Below are positions 32,641 to 37,346 of a DNA stretch of 37,346 nt, piece after piece. The position numbers and the translations under genes were made by a program. The notes beneath the pieces were generated by a model that did no database searches, was not told where the DNA came from, and saw only the letters and a program-made list of their open reading frames with translations. Origin of the DNA: Schoenoplectus triqueter (taxonomy: Eukaryota; Streptophyta; Magnoliopsida; Poales; Cyperaceae); the NCBI GenBank assembly GCA_964058805.1, contig CAXKVV010001667.1, positions 1-37,346 of the forward strand, given 5' to 3'. How positions within the stretch are numbered: position 1 is the stretch's first letter; each line of letters starts with the position of its first letter.

Positions 32641-32927
32641 TAAAGATATGAACAAAGAAAAAACTTCAAGAAAATAAAAACTACAACACAAATGAAAATT
32701 TGAGAATTAAATTATCAAGAACGATTTAACAAGTGAAGAACAAATACAATTTGATACGCAACTCAAAACTCACCAATTTGAAAATTTATCAACTAAAAGA
32801 ATTTAGCGTATCATCAAGCTATTAAGAAATTTCACAAGAAATGCTAAGAAAAATATTAGATGCATGCAACGCTTATTTCTCTAGGGTCTCACGAGCGTCA
32901 ATATATTATCACACAAAGAGTCTTACA

Positions 32928-32994
32928 CAAGAGTATAAACTTGACTCCTTTACAAAACACTAAGCATTCAAGAGTATGAACTTGACTCTTTTAT
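32928..32994. repeat. 41-bp direct repeat, two copies
   Basis: CAAGAGTATAAACTTGACTC at 32928 recurs as CAAGAGTATGAACTTGACTC at 32969, followed by similar T/A-rich sequence. It lies just left of the LTR remnant and may belong to the same or another decayed element. Confidence 0.8.
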
Positions 32995-33009
32995 AAAATA
33001 GGAGACACA

Positions 33010-34880
33010 AACCAGAATTAAAACAAAAAGAAGAGAGTACTAAAGACTCAGAAAATTAAGCAACAAGCTCAAAAAAATGAGAGCACAATAGCTCAAGATT
33101 ATAACAAATCTTCAGCACTAAATATGACTATAATTGTTTAACTTTGAGTTTTTTTTGTTGTATTTCTTGTTAGAAAATAATTGAGTGCTCTAAGGATTTC
33201 TTGAAATTGCTAAATATTGAGAAAGTAAAAATAGAATGACAAGTCTTGAACAATCTCTTTAAACAAAGTACTTGAAGACAATTATGCAGTTTTTCATCCA
33301 GTGAATTATTATAATGGTTCCTAAATCGTTATAACATTTGAGAATTAATTTCAATTATGAACTGCCATGAATAACCTTGTCAAATGTTAAGAAACTTTGT
33401 TAAATATCATAATAGTTTGCAAAGAAGGAATAAACCGTTACAACGTTTGACTGAACCGTTATAATGTTTTGATCGTGTTTATTATACTTAATAATTTTTT
33501 TATTTTGCAAAATATATTTAAATTTAATAAATTTATTTGAGATATTTGTAGGATCCTATGAAAAAATCTAAGGAATACAAGTATTAATGATCAAGACTAA
33601 TGAAGCAGCTTGTTTGAAGACATATGATCATATTCATGTAAAGATATAATTTAAAATCTTACGTTTCTTCATAATTTTTGCAAGACAAAAAGTTTTGCCG
33701 CAATAAACCGTTATAACGTTTCATAGTCACATTTTCAAAGTTTATTGAAGACAGAACTCTCCAAATTAATAGTCACGTTTCATAAACGTTCAACGATTTC
33801 AATCGTTGAACACTTTGCTGAAACGTTATAATGTTTCTGTACATAGCATGATCTTGTAAGAATTTAATTCAATTCAGTCAAACTTGATCAAAGTGTTGCA
33901 ATGATCTGATGAAACATTCAAAGTTTTACAAAAATATTATAATGGTTCATCTAAGTCATTTTGAACCGTTGTAGTGTTACAAGAAGATCTGATAAGAGGT
34001 ATTTTTGCGAACTCAAGATTCAAAATAAGAAAAATTCATAACATTTTCAGAAATATTATAACGATTTTCTACGCAAGAATGCTAACAAGTTTCTGTTATG
34101 GGCTATATTTTAAGGTGTTATTTTGTGACTGCTCAAATTATTTAAACTCTCATAATTTTCAACACCATCTTGCAAAACACTCAAAGAGTCTTTACTACAC
34201 CATCTTGCAAAAATAAAAAATAGAGATCTTAAATTTAGTCATAGCTGAAATTTTTTCTAAAGCTTTTTCTTAGCGGTGTTTATGTTCTAATTGTTGAGCT
34301 TAGGCTCAATTTTACTTTCAGCATTAAACTGACTCTTCTGAGCCTTAAATACTCATTGTTGTTCTTATTTTATTAAAAAAAATTAGTTTTCTTGCGCTTG
34401 TCTTTGTGAAAAATCTAAAACTTCTAAAATATTTTTTTGAGTAATATAGCGTTGTTCCATTAGTGGAACGAGAACCGGAGACGTAGGTTATATAATCAAA
34501 CTCCGTTAACATTCCACGTCTTCTTTAATCAGTGCTTGCATCTTGTGTACTTCACATTCCACATTTCTTCAATGTTGTATTTCTTATTAGATATAGTTTT
34601 ACATCAATTGCTATTTTTAGCACTTAATATTTGACTGAATTCTCATTGTATATTTTTATCACATTTGCGTCAAGTATTTGACTTAGTTTGAGCATTCTTT
34701 CTTAATCCCTTTCTAAGTCAACTCTTATGTAAAACTTGTAGAAAATTAAATATTCACCAAACCGATCTTTCTTTTAAATTATCTAAATTTATGTAAACTT
34801 TAGTCTTTGATAAATATCATATCGACTTTTATTGAACTCTGACAAGTCTGTCTTACTATAGAGCCATTATAACTAAGGAT
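33010..34880 (-). mobile_element. LTR fragment, minus strand, split by a nested LTR
   Basis: 33010-33475 aligns in the same orientation with 22936-23395 of the minus-strand solo LTR (shared GAGTACT-AAGACTCAG, TTATTATAATGGTTC). The next LTR bases resume after the nested element at 34820-34880 (TCTGACAAG-CT and ATTATAAC words, as at 23420-23445). The outer parts of this LTR are missing on both sides. It is therefore an older, broken copy that received a later insertion. Confidence 0.65.
33476..34819 (+). mobile_element. LTR, plus strand, nested in an older related LTR
   Basis: It begins TGTTTATTATACTTAATAAT and ends GATAAATATCA, about 1.34 kb. It is the inverse of the solo LTR at 22439-23836. 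The flanks GATCG (33471-33475) and TATCG (34820-34824) differ by one base and fit a 5-bp target duplication. The R/U5-like part has CGAGAACCGGAGACGTAGGT followed by CTCCGTTAACATTCC. Several CGTTATAACG-type near-palindromes lie in its first half. No internal retroelement coding is attached, so it appears to be a solo LTR. Confidence 0.7.
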
Positions 34881-35110
34881 GTGCAAATGGGTTGGCTTAA
34901 TTGGTTTTAAACTGAGCCATTAAATGTTGGACTACTTGGTTCGATTTTTAGGTTCAAAAATTTTGGTTCGGTTAAAAATTTTAGCTAATTCAATTTTTAT
35001 TCTTTGATTTAATTTTTATTTTTCTAAATTGGATAAACCAAATAAATTAAATAGTCTAAAATTTATCAAACAAATTTATTTTATATAACATTTTTACGAT
35101 TTATAGTGAA
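34881..35110. repeat. Possible GGTTCGG-type hAT-like repeat fragment
   Basis: It begins AAGGATGTGCAAATGGGTTG and contains GGTTCGATTTTTAGGTTC and GGTTCGGTTAAAAATT, a style common in non-autonomous hAT elements of plants. No matching right end was found, so it is a tentative partial copy. Confidence 0.4.
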
Positions 35111-37346
35111 TCTGAAAAAAGAAAATAATGCAACCATGTCATGTTATGCACAAATAATTTTCAGATTTGTTAAAATTGAAAAATAAAGCTGGTTTTTGTG
35201 CGGGAGATAGAATGTATTTTTTTGCGATTTAATGGGGTAGACAAAAAAATTGTAATACACTTTCTTTTTCTACGTCGATAGCAACGATTGCTGTATATAC
35301 TTTTTTTTTAAATTCAACTGTTCTCACCTGATTTTACAACTGAAGAAGCTAAATATTCGAGAAACATACACTTGATTTCCTGTCCTATGCTTCCACAAAT
35401 GAGACCTTCACACAGGTTTTGCACTTGACGCATTTTATTTTATTTTATTGGAAATTGGAAAATTACTAGAAGAAAGAAACAAATAGCGTCTTTTATTTAC
35501 ATACCAAAAACAAAAAAAGTCCTAATTTCGCCACCGATATGGCGGTCTATATCCCAAATTAATATGATTAATTTCACGATCCAACAATTTTGTTCCAACG
35601 CTCTTTCAACCACCAACTTACAATAACACATAGCATGGATCTACCAAACAAAATGCACTACCTCACATCTATGAAATTGAATAATGAGGCGCATCTTTGG
35701 TGGATCTATACCATGAAAAGCCAGAAAAGGCATATGGTGATATAGTGAAAGAGTTGTAGACTAAATTTCCTTTTACTTGGATGGCATGTGCATGTTAGTT
35801 GTACTGATGCTTTGAAAGCGGATTGCTTTGTCACTTAAAAAAAAAGAGCAAGGACATGCGAGTTGATATGCTTAATTAATTAGTTTAGTGCGGTTTCATG
35901 TTTACTAAACCCAATGAATATACAACGAGAATAGGACTTTAGATTATTTATTTTGTGCATTATTGCAGTTTTTAAAGGGGCTTTGAGCAATTAATTAAAT
36001 AAATCTGGCCACGTAGATTCAGATTTCCTTTCGGATCTTAAAGTGTATTTATTCACTGGTGCTTTGATATGAAGCTTAACAATTGGGTTATACCTTGAAG
36101 AAGTAATTTTGTTTGTTGCAATACTTAACTAATAAATCAGAGATAGATATTTTAGTTTTTGCATGTATGACCAAGTTGTGGGACAATTGCACATGTTAGT
36201 TGCATCAAGCACAGAGAAAAATTGAATCCCTTAGAAAACAAGGGCTCTCATTTCTCCCTCATGTGTGCCTTAGGTTCTGATTCCTCCTGCCACTTATCCC
36301 CATTCTACTAATTAACCTAACCATGATCAGCACACCAACCTGAAAGCTTTGTACCTTCATGTTGGAACCTGATACCTGTTTTGATAATGGTTCCAAATAT
36401 GATCATCATGTTGCTAGCTACTAGCTAGGCTTACCTTTCAAATTAATTTACAAGGGGGGAAAGAATCCGATGCCCGCGTTGTTATGCTCCGTCTCAACCA
36501 CGTAATTTTCTTTACTAGTATGAAATCTTTAGTTTTTTAATCGAGAATCACGTCCGGCATAGTAGGTTAATTAAGATATTAGACCATTACTCTCTATAAA
36601 ATTGCAGATTAAAAATCAAATATATGCTAATAGGAATAAGTTATCTTTTAACTCTCATATTATTGTTAAATGAAAAAAAAACGTTAAATTTGAAACTTTG
36701 TTAAAATAAAGCATATTCGGATTCAAGTTTGTTGATGGACTTGGAATTCAAATCCACTTGTGGTCATGTAGGAAAAAACTGTTGGCTCCTAATCTAGAGT
36801 TCCACACCTTACTCCACCCACCACTCAAATGTATCTGTACCACTTTGATAGCTCGTTTGGTACAGTGTAAGGTCTCTCCTGTTTCCTAACCATATTTGCT
36901 AGTAATGAACAATCTCTACTTGTACATAACTAAAATTGAATAGGGCTCTTGGTGGGCATTTAAAACCATATTTGATGAAATAAGAAATGAATGTACGTTC
37001 ACCCAATTAAATTTCACAGCATGTACCTACTCTAATGTATTTGGTCAATTCGGTCTTGATATCATTGCTATTCAAACCATTTGTATTGTACATCTGATTT
37101 GAATGCTTCCCTTGCTAAATGAAATTCTGCTGTTCACAAAGTCCGTATGGTAGATATTGTTTTTAAGCGTACAACATTCAACAACAACAAAGCCTTTAAT
37201 CCCAGAAAACATCATAGGATATCATGCATTATGGGTTGAAAACATGATAACAAGAGAGTTTTTATTAACATCCTTATGATTTATCAGTAAGTAGTAATTA
37301 CATAAAATTCCGCTTATGTTCAAGTCGCATCCAACGAAACATCGAT
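35111..37346. other. Intergenic to window end, no gene seen
   Basis: Moderately AT-rich sequence with no frame above about 60 codons and no recognised domain, RNA gene or transposon end. Composition after 36150 is slightly more complex and could be the flank of a gene beyond the window. Confidence 0.4.

Overview
This AT-rich window looks like nuclear DNA of a flowering plant, probably a eudicot. The signs are GT-AG spliced introns, a plant-type F-box/SEL1/MYND gene, a retroelement primer site matching plant initiator-Met tRNA (TGGTATCAGAGC), and a dense mix of hAT-, Mutator- and PIF/Harbinger-like MITEs, a Helitron, LINE and LTR remnants. No bacterial, organellar, tRNA or rRNA gene was seen. 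The species cannot be told from the sequence.

Only one intact protein-coding gene is supported: a three-exon, plus-strand gene (coding exons 15366-15814, 16131-16293, 16902-17594; 434 aa) for an F-box protein with SEL1-like repeats and a C-terminal MYND zinc finger. It is probably the substrate-recognition subunit of an SCF-type E3 ubiquitin ligase. Nearly all other long reading frames are chance frames inside repeats.

Layout. 1-2264 is featureless AT-rich DNA. 2265-14234 is an old tandem duplication of about 6 kb. The two diverged units (2265-8253 and 8254-14234) keep the same order of blocks, but each has its own later insertions. Unit 1 carries a Ty3/gypsy 5' fragment, a GCTCG-rich hAT-like element and two foldback MITEs. 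Unit 2 carries a foldback MITE, a LINE 3' end, a CGGGTC-rich hAT-like element, and a Mutator-like element holding an array of CG-rich 27-bp palindromes. Because one unit often keeps the empty site, several insertions and their target-site duplications can be checked inside the window. A small Helitron (14386-14856) lies about 0.5 kb upstream of the gene.

Downstream, 19.4-21.2 kb and 26.8-28.2 kb hold more CCCGACCC/CGGGTCGGG hAT-like elements, one of them inserted into the end of a foldback MITE. 22.1-23.8 kb holds a Tourist-like MITE and a probable solo LTR on the minus strand. 28.8-30.9 kb is a nest: a hAT-like element with a perfect 8-bp target duplication has been invaded by three foldback elements. 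33.0-34.9 kb holds one LTR nested inside a related LTR of opposite orientation. These LTRs carry many copies of a near-palindromic CGTTATAACG motif. The rest, to 37346, shows no supportable gene.

The most unusual structure is the palindrome array at 13544-13805. A tandem-duplication empty site shows that it arrived as a mobile element.
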